A DNA stretch of 35,601 nucleotides from CAZYTO01 sp964650405 (GTDB lineage: Bacteria; Acidobacteriota; Thermoanaerobaculia; Gp7-AA8). Every line of letters starts with the position of its first letter. Position 1 is the first letter of the stretch. The position numbers and the translations under genes are program-made. Positions 15,110 to 22,086 of this stretch are shown here, one piece after another. The stretch lies in contig CAZYTO010000018.1 of the NCBI GenBank assembly GCA_964650405.1, positions 1 through 35,601 of the forward strand. Reading direction: 5' to 3'. The notes below the pieces were generated by a model, which was given only the letters and a program-made list of their open reading frames with translations, had not been told where the DNA came from and ran no database searches.

Positions 15110-16276
15110 CAACTTCGTCAATGCTTCGACGGTCTCTTCGAGGAGTGCCATCGAGATCGAGAATGACATTCTGAGGTGTCCTTCGCCCTCGGCGCCGAAG
15201 ACGACACCGGGGACGCTGGCGATGGAGGTGCGGGCCAGGAGGGTCTCCATAGCCTGCCACGAGTCGCCGCAGAGGCGGGCGCGGACGTCGGGGAAGAGAT
15301 AGAAGGCGCCGTGCGGCGCGGTCAGGCGGAGGCCGGCCTTGTTGAGCGCGTCGACGAGGAGGTCACGGCGCTTGAGGTACTCCTGGCGCACGCCGTCGAG
15401 GAACTCTCCTCCCCCGGCGATGGCGGCGGCCGCCGCGAACTGCGTCGGCGTCGAAACTCCGTTGATCGAGTTCAGTACGAGTTTGCGGATCGGCCCCATG
15501 AACACTTCATCGGCCACGACGTACCCGATGCGCCAGCCGGTCATGGCAAAGCTCTTGGAGAGCGTGAAGATGCTAATGGTGCGTTCGGCCATGCCCAGGA
15601 ACGTGGCCAGGGAGACGTGCCCGCCGTCGTACACGAGGTCCTCGTACGCCTCGTCGCTGATGACCACGAGATCGTGGGCCACGGCAAACTCCGCCACGCT
15701 GCGAAGCTGCTCGCGGCTGAGGACGTTGCCGGTGGGATTCGACGGCGTGTTGACGTAGAAGAGGCGCGTCCGGGACGTGACCCGCTTCTCCAGCACCGCG
15801 CGAATGTCGTTTCCTTCCAACTCGTCCCACGGCACACGCACGGGCGTGCCGCCGGCGAAGTTGATGTGGTCGGCGATCGGCGTCCAGTACGGCGAGAAGA
15901 GCATCACTTCGTCGCCCGGATCGACGACGGCCTGGAAGGCGCAGAAGAGACCGTGAGCGCCGCCGCTGGTGACGATGAGGTTCGAGGTCTCGACGGTCAG
16001 GCCGTTCTTCGCCGCGAGCTTCGTCCGGATGGCGTCGAGCAGCGCGGTCGTCCCGGAGGACGGAGCGTAGCGGGTCTCGTTCGCGTCGAGGGCGTTCTTC
16101 ATCGCGTCCTTGATGAAGTCTGGCGTCGGCAGGAACGGCTCGCCCCCTTCCAGCCGCAGGACGCGGACCCCGCGCGCGGTCATCTCCAGCACGCGGTTGC
16201 GGATCCGGACGATGTCGGAAAAACCGAGACGGGAGATGCGCTCGGCGGGGCGGAGGGACGTGGTGGTCGTCGTCAA
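15107..16276 (-). CDS. PLP-dependent aminotransferase, aspartate-aminotransferase type
   Basis: 389 residues, full family length. It is fold-type I, subgroup I-gamma-like: GGEPFLPTPDFI near the N-terminus, YAPSSGTTALLDAI, NTPSNPTGN (cofactor Asn), SDEAYEDLVYDG (Asp/Tyr), the PLP lysine Lys241 in TLSKSFAMTGWR, and the C-terminal Arg in GHLRMSFS. The likely reaction is aspartate or another amino acid with 2-oxoglutarate; exact specificity is unclear. The start is TTG 16276 with a TACAAT box 9 nt upstream and no ribosome site. lysS follows on the same strand. Confidence 0.9.
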   Translation of the reverse strand: MTTTTTSLRPAERISRLGFSDIVRIRNRVLEMTARGVRVLRLEGGEPFLPTPDFIKDAMKNALDANETRYAPSSGTTALLDAIRTKLAAKNGLTVETSNLIVTSGGAHGLFCAFQAVVDPGDEVMLFSPYWTPIADHINFAGGTPVRVPWDELEGNDIRAVLEKRVTSRTRLFYVNTPSNPTGNVLSREQLRSVAEFAVAHDLVVISDEAYEDLVYDGGHVSLATFLGMAERTISIFTLSKSFAMTGWRIGYVVADEVFMGPIRKLVLNSINGVSTPTQFAAAAAIAGGGEFLDGVRQEYLKRRDLLVDALNKAGLRLTAPHGAFYLFPDVRARLCGDSWQAMETLLARTSIASVPGVVFGAEGEGHLRMSFSISMALLEETVEALTKL

Positions 16277-16285
16277 AGCGCGCGG

Positions 16286-16291
16286 ATTGTA
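16286..16291 (-). promoter_or_regulatory. -10 box TACAAT, leaderless aminotransferase gene
   Basis: TACAAT on the minus strand, 9 nt before TTG 16276. This close spacing is the main support for the unusual TTG start. Confidence 0.45.
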
Positions 16292-16362
16292 ATGGACGAC
16301 GCAAGTAACGGCGAGCGGAGGGTGTTCTGGACCAGTACGGGATCGAGGCAGTCAGTCGCGTT

Positions 16363-16664
16363 CTAGCCAGCCGGTAAGCGGTCGAGCCAATAGCCGGGTT
16401 GGCGACGATGGTGGGCGACAGCGATGATCAGGAGGACGTCGTCAGACTGCGCATAAATGATCCTGTAAGGGAAGTCGAGCATCGACAGCGCGCGACCTTC
16501 CCCTCGATGCGCGGTCCCATGTTCGGGTGTTCCAGGAGGAGAAGCACTTTCTCGTCGAACAGATTGATGAAGGCGTCACCGTAACCGCGGCGTGCTGCCT
16601 CGATTTGAGTCGACGCTTCGACGAGCTCGCGTCTAGCCGCGGCGAGCAGTCTGAGACGCAACAT
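16363..16664 (-). pseudogene. ParE/RelE-type toxin, frameshifted
   Basis: The gene begins MLRLRLLAAARRELVEAS and runs to EHPNMGPRIEGKV, a normal ParE/RelE start. It then goes out of frame and stops at 16428. Reading the -1 frame from about 16494 restores the rest of the family: ALSMLDFPYRIIYAQSDDVL, then LLIIAVAHHRRQPGYWLDRL and TAG at 16363-16365. One base is therefore missing within or near the alternating GCGCGCG run at 16488-16494. The full product would be about 100 residues, the usual size. The first 32 bp overlap the antitoxin gene. A disabled toxin, a programmed shift or an assembly error are all possible. Confidence 0.75.
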
Positions 16665-16893
16665 TCCTCACGGCCCGCCGGGCATGCTCCAATGCCTCTT
16701 CCAGCGACACCGTCTCTGCGTCGCCACGCTCGTATTCGGCCAAACGCTGCGCGGCGACCGCTGCCCACTCCTTGGCAATCTGCCGCTCTTCGCTGCTCTG
16801 AAGGCTCGAAAACAACTCCTCGGCGAGCCGGCTTCGTTCTTCAAACGGCAGTTGAATCGCCTCGGCCAGTACCTCTTCCACGGCGCGCGTCAT
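16633..16893 (-). CDS. Antitoxin, addiction-module (Unstab_antitox-like) protein
   Basis: 86 residues, all helical and charged. LAEAIQLPFEERSRLAEELF is the typical opening of the small 'putative addiction module' antitoxin family, followed by EWAAVAAQRLAEYERGDAET. It overlaps the toxin start by 32 bp, the standard antitoxin-first operon order. The product should bind and neutralise the ParE-like toxin and repress its own operon. A TAGAAT box lies 6 nt before ATG, and an 8-bp palindrome overlaps the promoter. Confidence 0.85.
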   Translation of the reverse strand: MTRAVEEVLAEAIQLPFEERSRLAEELFSSLQSSEERQIAKEWAAVAAQRLAEYERGDAETVSLEEALEHARRAVRNVASQTARRG

Positions 16894-16899
16894 GCCGCG

Positions 16900-16905
16900 A
16901 TTCTA
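16900..16905 (-). promoter_or_regulatory. -10 box TAGAAT, toxin-antitoxin operon
   Basis: TAGAAT on the minus strand, 6 nt before ATG 16893. It overlaps the left half of the CTACCGGG palindrome, so bound antitoxin would block RNA polymerase. Confidence 0.45.
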
Positions 16906-16929
16906 CCGGGGCGCCACGGAACCCGGTAG
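16903..16929. promoter_or_regulatory. Candidate autoregulatory operator CTACCGGG-N11-CCCGGTAG
   Basis: A perfect 8-bp inverted repeat (16903-16910 and 16922-16929) lies 10-36 bp upstream of the antitoxin ATG and overlaps its -10 box. The position and symmetry are those of a toxin-antitoxin operator. A hairpin role is less likely since it lies upstream of the predicted transcript start. Confidence 0.55.
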
Positions 16930-16946
16930 TCGATCGTTCAATCCTC

Positions 16947-16981
16947 GGCGAGCGGGAGGCGGCAAGCGGCGAGCGGGCCGG
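16947..16981. repeat. GGCGAGC heptamer array
   Basis: Five contiguous units: GGCGAGC, GGGAGGC, GGCAAGC, GGCGAGC, GGGCCGG. They lie between the TPR-lipoprotein stop and the antitoxin promoter. No clear mirror arm is present here. Confidence 0.7.
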
Positions 16982-17004
16982 GTAACAAGTGCTGGTTCCG
17001 CGGG

Positions 17005-17742
17005 CTACTGCTTCTTGCCGGGCGGCGTCGGCGTGGCCGGCGCCGGGGGTGCCGGTGACTGGACCTTCGTCGAGTCGGTCGGTGCGTTGGGAGCGGGGTA
17101 CGGCGTCTCGACGTAACCGGCGGGTGCCGCTTCGAAGCGCATGCTCTCGCGGGCGTGCAGGTCGGGGTAGGCCTTGATGAAGGCGACGTCGACGAGGCGG
17201 CTGTCGAGGATACGGGGGTTCACCCGCACGTCGAGGAGGTGATGGTTGATGAGGAAGGCCTTGCTGTAATAGTTGATGGCGGAGGCGGCGTTCCCGCTCT
17301 TCTCGGAGATGAGGCCGAGCTGGAAGAGGGCCGAGGCGTGGCCCGGCTTGTAGTGGACCGTGCGGAGGTAGGCCACGCGGGCGCCGCCGAGATCGCCGAG
17401 CGACTCGCGCACCAGCCCTAGGTTGTACCAGGCGGGATAGAAGGCCCGGTCGGAGCTGACGGCGCGCTCGAACTCCACGGCCGCGTCCTTCGGGAAACCC
17501 TTCTCCACGAGCGCCGCACCAAGGTCGTTGTGGACGGATGCTGCCTCGGGGTTGGCGCGGAGCTGGTCGAGGTCCCGCTGGATGCGTGCGTCCAGCGCGT
17601 TCCCCTGCGGGTTCAGATACTTCGTGTAGAAGATCCTTCCCTCGTACGGGTTCTTCTCGTTGTGGAAGCTGACGCGATGGGAGAGGGAGAGGCAGCCGGT
17701 CAGGGCCAGGGCCGTCAGGGCAGTCGTCAAGACTCGTTTCAT
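17005..17742 (-). CDS. TPR-repeat lipoprotein
   Basis: 245 residues. MKRVLTTALTALALTGC is a lipoprotein signal (Cys17). The middle (about 65-160) carries three or so TPR-like pairs: VHNDLGAALVEKGFPKDAAV, AWYNLGLVRESLGDLGGARV, ALFQLGLISEKSGNAASAIN. The C-terminus is Pro/Ala-rich and ends GKKQ. TPRs bind partner proteins, so an envelope scaffold role is likely. ATG 17742 overlaps the stop of the upstream gene (ATGA), which indicates translational coupling. I cannot assign a specific function. Confidence 0.82.
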   Translation of the reverse strand: MKRVLTTALTALALTGCLSLSHRVSFHNEKNPYEGRIFYTKYLNPQGNALDARIQRDLDQLRANPEAASVHNDLGAALVEKGFPKDAAVEFERAVSSDRAFYPAWYNLGLVRESLGDLGGARVAYLRTVHYKPGHASALFQLGLISEKSGNAASAINYYSKAFLINHHLLDVRVNPRILDSRLVDVAFIKAYPDLHARESMRFEAAPAGYVETPYPAPNAPTDSTKVQSPAPPAPATPTPPGKKQ

Positions 17743-18359
17743 TCTCGTTCCTGAAGTGGTTTCGCTTTCAGCTTCACCTTGCCGTCCACCACGTCGACCC
17801 GGAAAGCGACGGCGTCGACCTGGTATTTCGAACGAACGACCTCACTCTGCTTCTGCACCATGGCCGCGAGCTGCTCGACCGTCACGTTCGAAGCCTTCCC
17901 GAGCTTCTGATGCTCCTGCTCGATCTGGCTGTAGAGGCGTTGGATCTCCTCGCCGTTCGAGCCGCGCGTCACCCTGACATACGGATCAGCGCCGTCGGAC
18001 GTTACGGACTCGCGTGCGGCACGCGGCGAGGGGGGCGGGGGCGGCGGGGCCGGCTCGGCGGTCAGGGCGGCCTGCCGCCGCCGGAAGTCGAGCGGTCCTT
18101 CCTCGCGCTCGCGCATCTTGCGGGCCCACATCTCACGGAGCTGGTTGAAGCGGGTCAGCAGCGTGCTCAGGCGGAAGCGCCGCGTGTTGTCGCGGATCTT
18201 CTGCTTGCTGAGCTCGTAGATGAAGATCTCCAGGTTCCGCCGGTCCTGCATGGGCGGGTACTTGGTGATCCCGGCGAAGAACTGGTCGTACTTGTTCTTC
18301 AGGATCCGGATGTCTTCTTCGAGCTTCTCGAGCTCTTCGTCACGGCTGAACTTGGCCAT
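17739..18359 (-). CDS. MXAN_5187-like cytoplasmic protein
   Basis: 206 residues with no signal or TM segment. The N-terminal half is highly charged and probably coiled-coil: EELEKLEEDIRILKNKYDQF, then NTRRFRLSTLLTRFNQLREM and WARKMREREEGP. This wording resembles a conserved domain first named in myxobacteria (MXAN_5187 C-terminal domain), from memory only. A Pro-rich linker follows, then a second helical part (IQRLYSQIEQEHQKLGKA) and a beta-rich tail. The function is unknown. It is coupled (ATGA) to the TPR lipoprotein, so the two probably work together. A TATTGT box lies 14 nt upstream of ATG. Confidence 0.7.
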   Translation of the reverse strand: MAKFSRDEELEKLEEDIRILKNKYDQFFAGITKYPPMQDRRNLEIFIYELSKQKIRDNTRRFRLSTLLTRFNQLREMWARKMREREEGPLDFRRRQAALTAEPAPPPPPPSPRAARESVTSDGADPYVRVTRGSNGEEIQRLYSQIEQEHQKLGKASNVTVEQLAAMVQKQSEVVRSKYQVDAVAFRVDVVDGKVKLKAKPLQERE

Positions 18360-18372
18360 CGGATGCAGCGCT

Positions 18373-18378
18373 TACAAT
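18373..18378 (+). promoter_or_regulatory. TACAAT box in the 18.4-kb divergent spacer
   Basis: TTACAAT on the plus strand could serve selA with a long repeat-containing leader. The overlapping minus-strand text TATTGT could serve the opposite gene with a ~7-nt leader. The direction is uncertain. Confidence 0.3.
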
Positions 18379-18387
18379 ACGCGCCTT

Positions 18388-18496
18388 GATGTTCGTTGTC
18401 CGATGTTCGTTGATGGGATGATTGCAGGTTGCCATCCGGCAGGCGACTGTGACGGATAACGACCAACGAACAAACGATCAATGACCAACGGACAAC
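18388..18496. repeat. Mirrored heptamer arrays (GATGTTC / GAACATC type) before selA
   Basis: Left arm: GATGTTC, GTTGTCC, GATGTTC, GTTGATG (18388-18415). Right arm: GATAACG, ACCAACG, AACAAAC, GATCAAT, GACCAAC, GGACAAC (18455-18496), broadly the reverse complement. The right arm covers the first possible selA ATG (18481). Confidence 0.75.
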
Positions 18497-18504
18497 GAAA
18501 GGAC

Positions 18505-19881
18505 ATGACTAGAACACCGGCGGTGCCGCCCGATTCCGCCCTCCGGGCGATTCCGGCGGTGGAGCGCGTCCTTTCCGGGGCGGCTCTGGCGCCGTTGATC
18601 GGAAGCTACGGCCGTGCCCGGGTCAAGGAAGCGCTGACCGCTCACCTCGAAACCCTTCGCGCGGAGCGCGCCTCGTGGGATGAGCCGGCTGCCGTGGCCG
18701 CCATCACGGCTGCGGTGGCCCAGGCCACCGGCTCCACGCTGCGGCGGGTGATCAACGGCAGCGGCGTGATTATCCACACGAACCTCGGCCGGTCGCCCAT
18801 CGGTGCGGCCCTCTGGCAGCGGGCCGCGGACATCGGCACGGGCTACTCGAACCTGGAGTTCGACCTCGGCGAAGGGGAACGGGGAGCGCGGGACGAGCAC
18901 CTCTCCTCCCTCTGCCGCACCCTCTTCGGTTGCGAGGCGGCCATCCTCACCAACAACAACGCCGCCGGGACGCTGCTGGCGCTGGCAGCCGTGGCGTCCG
19001 GCAAGGAGGTCGTCGTCTCCCGCGGTGAGCTCGTCGAGATCGGCGGGGCGTTCCGCGTGCCCGACGTCATCCAGCAGGGTGGGGCGAAGCTGCGGGAAGT
19101 GGGGACGACGAACCGGACCCGCGCCGCGGACTATGCCGATGCCGTCAGCCGCCGTACGGCGGCGCTGTTGCGCGTGCACCGCTCCAACTTCGACATCGTC
19201 GGCTTCACGGAGACGCCCTCGATCGCGGAGCTCGTGAGTGTGGCACGCACGAAGCAGCTTCCCCTGCTGTACGACGAGGGGAGCGGCCGCGTGGTCGACC
19301 TCGAGCCGTACGGCTTCGCCCGCGATGCCACGTTGCGCGAGCTGATCGCGGCCGACGTCGACCTCGTCCTGTGCTCGACGGACAAGCTCATCGGCGCGAC
19401 GCAGGGCGGCCTGATCCTCGGCCGCGCCGATCTCATCGCCCAATGCCGCAAGCACCCGCTCCTGCGTGCCCTCCGGGCCGGCAAGGAGTCGTACACCATC
19501 ATTGCCGAGACCCTGCGCGCCTTCGCCACCGGCACGCACGAGCGCGAGATCCCCATTTACGAGATGCTGGCCGCCCGCCCCGACGCCCTGCGCGCCCGCG
19601 CCGAGGAGCTCACGCGCGGGACTGCCGCTCGCGTCGTGGCCAGTTCCTGTGCCCTCGGCGGCGGAACGACCCCCACGGAGACGATTCCCTCCATCGCCGT
19701 CGAAGTCCCGGGCAACGCCGCTGCTCTGCAGGAGCGCCTGCTGCGGAACGATCCGCCCATCGTCGGGCGGATCGTCGACGATCGCTTCCTCATCGACATG
19801 CGGACGTTGCTGGCGGAGGACGTGGGGATTCTTGCGCAGGCGCTCCGGGAACTCCTTTCGGACCAGCACTCCCGGCGCTAA
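18505..19881 (+). CDS. selA: L-seryl-tRNA(Sec) selenium transferase
   Basis: 458 residues (E. coli SelA 463). SelA is a PLP enzyme that converts Ser-tRNA(Sec) to Sec-tRNA(Sec) with selenophosphate. Evidence: VINGSGVIIHTNLGRSPI, GYSNLEFDLGEGERG, RCTLFGCEAAILTNNNAAG-like cofactor region, and the PLP lysine Lys294 in STDKLIGATQGG (Lys295 in E. coli). I start at ATG 18505. The ATG at 18481 would add eight residues encoded wholly by the heptamer array. No selB, selD, tRNA-Sec or selenoprotein is seen in the window. A terminator-like hairpin overlaps the stop codon. Confidence 0.94.
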   Translation: MTRTPAVPPDSALRAIPAVERVLSGAALAPLIGSYGRARVKEALTAHLETLRAERASWDEPAAVAAITAAVAQATGSTLRRVINGSGVIIHTNLGRSPIGAALWQRAADIGTGYSNLEFDLGEGERGARDEHLSSLCRTLFGCEAAILTNNNAAGTLLALAAVASGKEVVVSRGELVEIGGAFRVPDVIQQGGAKLREVGTTNRTRAADYADAVSRRTAALLRVHRSNFDIVGFTETPSIAELVSVARTKQLPLLYDEGSGRVVDLEPYGFARDATLRELIAADVDLVLCSTDKLIGATQGGLILGRADLIAQCRKHPLLRALRAGKESYTIIAETLRAFATGTHEREIPIYEMLAARPDALRARAEELTRGTAARVVASSCALGGGTTPTETIPSIAVEVPGNAAALQERLLRNDPPIVGRIVDDRFLIDMRTLLAEDVGILAQALRELLSDQHSRR

Positions 19882-19906
19882 GTCCCGGGCACACTGCGCC
19901 GGTTTT
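19872..19906 (+). terminator. Terminator hairpin after selA
   Basis: A perfect 7-bp stem CCGGCGC (19872-19878) / GCGCCGG (19896-19902) is followed by TTTT. The left arm lies in the last selA codons and the TAA stop lies in the loop. Confidence 0.5.
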
Positions 19907-19929
19907 CCTGGATGGTGCGCTTTTGTTGG

Positions 19930-20052
19930 ATGGTGAGACCTATCCCCGGCCGGCGAGGAATTCTCGGCCGCGCGAAGAAGACGCTGCTGTCCGAGGACTT
20001 CCATGACGTGGCCCGGACGCTTCGCGATCCCGGTTCGTATCTGTATGCGTGA
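19930..20052 (+). CDS. Small ORF (40 residues) coupled to the secreted protein downstream
   Basis: A small ORF begins at ATG 19930 (alternative in-frame ATG 19912) and ends with TGA at 20050-20052. That stop overlaps the GTG start of the next gene as GTGA, the same coupling seen at tsaB-rimI. The product is basic, with RRGILGRAKKTLLSEDFHDV and a C-terminal GSYLYA, has no signal peptide, and is predicted to be partly helical. Third codon positions are mostly G or C, as in neighbouring genes. I recognise no family. It may be a real microprotein or the remnant of a longer gene. Confidence 0.45.
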   Translation: MVRPIPGRRGILGRAKKTLLSEDFHDVARTLRDPGSYLYA

Positions 20053-21308
20053 GACTCGGAGCGTTCGCCTTCATTCTCCTCGCCTCCGCGTTCGCTAAGG
20101 CGGACATCCCTATCGGCACGGCCGCGATCGGGCCGACTCCGGAGAAGGTCGATCGGCCGTGCCTGGCTGCTGCGGGCGATGGCTATCTGGCCTTCTGGCC
20201 AGAGGGCGATCCGGGCGCTGTGACCCTGCGCGGTGTACGGCTGGACGCGACCGGTGGCCTGCGCGGCAGCAGTTTCGACGTCGGCGCCGCGGACTTCGGC
20301 GTCGCCCCGTTGCAGTGTGGCGCGTCGGACGGAGCGTCGGCCTTTCTGTTGTGGCAGTCGTACGCGCAGAGTGGACGGTGGTCACGCCACATGGCGCGCG
20401 TTGATGCCGATGGCGCCGTGACACTTTTTTCCGCTCTCCCCCCGACGACGGAGCTCGGGACCAGGGCCATGGGGGCCGCCGCAGGTGGCGGGAACGTGAT
20501 GGTCGTTTACGCGGATGACAATCACACCCTCACCGCGACTCTCCTCGACCGCAATGGTACCCTCCTGCGCAGCCGCCTGCCGGTTGCCGAGACTGGTGAA
20601 GGGACCATCGCCACGCTGGATGTGGCCTGGGTGGGCGGTGACGCATTCATTCTCGGCTGGATCGACGTTGACCACTGCGTGCGGTTTGCCCGGCTGCTCG
20701 CGAATGACGTGGCCGCTGGCAATGTGACCTTTGCCGACGCCAACCCGCGCCTGTCATGGAACGGGCACGACTATCTGCTCGCATGGCAACGCCAGGCGTA
20801 TTACTACGAACCGGTTCCATATCTCCCGTTCGGCACGCTGATCAATGAGCTTTTCGCCCAGCGCTTTACGGCCGGCCTGACATCCGCGGGCGCCGAGATC
20901 GCGTTACAGACGGTCGGCAAGGCCACGGCGGTGGACCAGGAGATCACGCGGTCGGGCGGCCTATCGCTCGTGTCGTGGCATGACTCCGTCCAGGGAACTG
21001 CCTGGGCGCGCATCGATGACAGCGGTGCTCGGCTCGACCCTCTCAACGGCAGCAGCGTTACAGGTTTTTACTCCCCGGCGTTGGCGGCCGCCGTGCCGGG
21101 CGGCTGGTTGCTCATGTCGAGCAACGCCATCGGGTGGGTCGGTCTCAACGGCGCGGCCAGCCAGCCGACTCTCCTCACCCGAGCAACCGCACATCTCGAG
21201 AGCTTGACGATCGCGCAGCTACCGCTGTTCACGTACAAGCGCACGGGTGATCCCCTCGCCTACATTGGCATCCTGCCGCAGCAGCACCGCCGCACGTCTT
21301 CGCGTTAA
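20049..21308 (+). CDS. Secreted protein of unknown function, probable beta-propeller
   Basis: 419 residues from GTG 20049. MRLGAFAFILLASAFAKA is a Sec signal peptide with an AKA cleavage site. The rest is made of repeated beta-strand blades with patterns such as GDGYLAFWPEGDP, GGNVMVVYADD, GGDAFILGWIDVD, NGHDYLLAWQRQ and GLSLVSWHD. The spacing of about 50-60 residues suggests a six- or seven-bladed propeller. No catalytic motif is recognised. The gene is coupled by GTGA to a small ORF. Its TAA stop overlaps the PlsC stop on the other strand inside GTTAAC. Confidence 0.75.
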   Translation: MRLGAFAFILLASAFAKADIPIGTAAIGPTPEKVDRPCLAAAGDGYLAFWPEGDPGAVTLRGVRLDATGGLRGSSFDVGAADFGVAPLQCGASDGASAFLLWQSYAQSGRWSRHMARVDADGAVTLFSALPPTTELGTRAMGAAAGGGNVMVVYADDNHTLTATLLDRNGTLLRSRLPVAETGEGTIATLDVAWVGGDAFILGWIDVDHCVRFARLLANDVAAGNVTFADANPRLSWNGHDYLLAWQRQAYYYEPVPYLPFGTLINELFAQRFTAGLTSAGAEIALQTVGKATAVDQEITRSGGLSLVSWHDSVQGTAWARIDDSGARLDPLNGSSVTGFYSPALAAAVPGGWLLMSSNAIGWVGLNGAASQPTLLTRATAHLESLTIAQLPLFTYKRTGDPLAYIGILPQQHRRTSSR

Positions 21309-22024
21309 CCGCCGGTTGCCTCATAACCGGTGAGCATCGATACGATCTGCGCGCGCGCTTCGTCGGCCAGCTTCTCCTTCTCGCGCACGGAGATGTTCTC
21401 CGTGGCGATGGGCGTGCCGGCGCGGATGGTCACCCGGCCCGGTTTGACGGCGCGCGCGCCGACGGGGAAAACGTCGAACGTCCCGTCGACGGCCATGGGC
21501 ACGATCTCCAGGCCGGAACGGATGGCCAGGAGGAACGCGCCGCGCTGGAACTGCCGCAGGGTTCTCTCCCGCGTCCGCCCCTCCTCGGGGAAGATGACGA
21601 TGGTGTTGCCGCGGCGGATGCGCTCCCCGGCCTGGTCGAACGACTTCACGGCAGTCCGGCGGTTCTTCCGGTCGATGGGGATGAAGCCGGCCCGCGCCAG
21701 CGACCAGCCGAAGAGGGGGATCTTGAACAGGCTGACCTTGGCCATGAAGCGGATCGGCTGCGGCACCGCGGCCAGGATGCAGGGGATGTCGAAGTAGCTG
21801 TAGTGATTGGCCACGAGGATGTAACGCTTGGCGGGATCGAGCGTCTCCAGCCGCTCGCCGCCCAGCTCGATCCCCGCCGCCCGCACGATCGAGCGCGCCC
21901 ACCAGCGGATGAGCGAGTCGATGGCCCGGGCCGACGACGAGAAGAGCGCGACGAGGATGACCCCCGAGGCGGCCGGGATCGTGACGAGGAGGGCGATGAA
22001 CGCCGTCCAGAGCGTGCGCAGCAT
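21305..22024 (-). CDS. plsC: 1-acyl-sn-glycerol-3-phosphate acyltransferase (PlsC family)
   Basis: 239 residues with an N-terminal TM helix (about 5-28). The acyltransferase HX4D motif is NHYSYFD (His74, Asp79), with a second block RKNRRTAVKSF and motif III FPEEGRTR (145-152). It should transfer an acyl group to lysophosphatidic acid at the inner membrane in phospholipid synthesis. The motif-III wording EGRTR, instead of the usual EGTRS, is a minor variant. A TAAACT box lies 9 nt before ATG, so the transcript appears leaderless. Confidence 0.9.
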   Translation of the reverse strand: MLRTLWTAFIALLVTIPAASGVILVALFSSSARAIDSLIRWWARSIVRAAGIELGGERLETLDPAKRYILVANHYSYFDIPCILAAVPQPIRFMAKVSLFKIPLFGWSLARAGFIPIDRKNRRTAVKSFDQAGERIRRGNTIVIFPEEGRTRERTLRQFQRGAFLLAIRSGLEIVPMAVDGTFDVFPVGARAVKPGRVTIRAGTPIATENISVREKEKLADEARAQIVSMLTGYEATGG

Positions 22025-22033
22025 GCGGCGCGC

Positions 22034-22039
22034 AGTTTA
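22034..22039 (-). promoter_or_regulatory. -10 box TAAACT, leaderless plsC
   Basis: TAAACT on the minus strand, 9 nt before ATG 22024, in the 62-bp gap after the metalloprotease gene. Confidence 0.4.
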
Positions 22040-22086
22040 ACTGGACGGCGGCGGCTGGCGGCCAAGCGACGTTCAGGGGCGATACG

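Noticed and set aside
16428..16430. Selenocysteine readthrough of the TGA that ends the short toxin frame
   Set aside because: Reading on in the same frame does not restore the toxin family, whereas a -1 shift further upstream does, so a frameshift explains it better.
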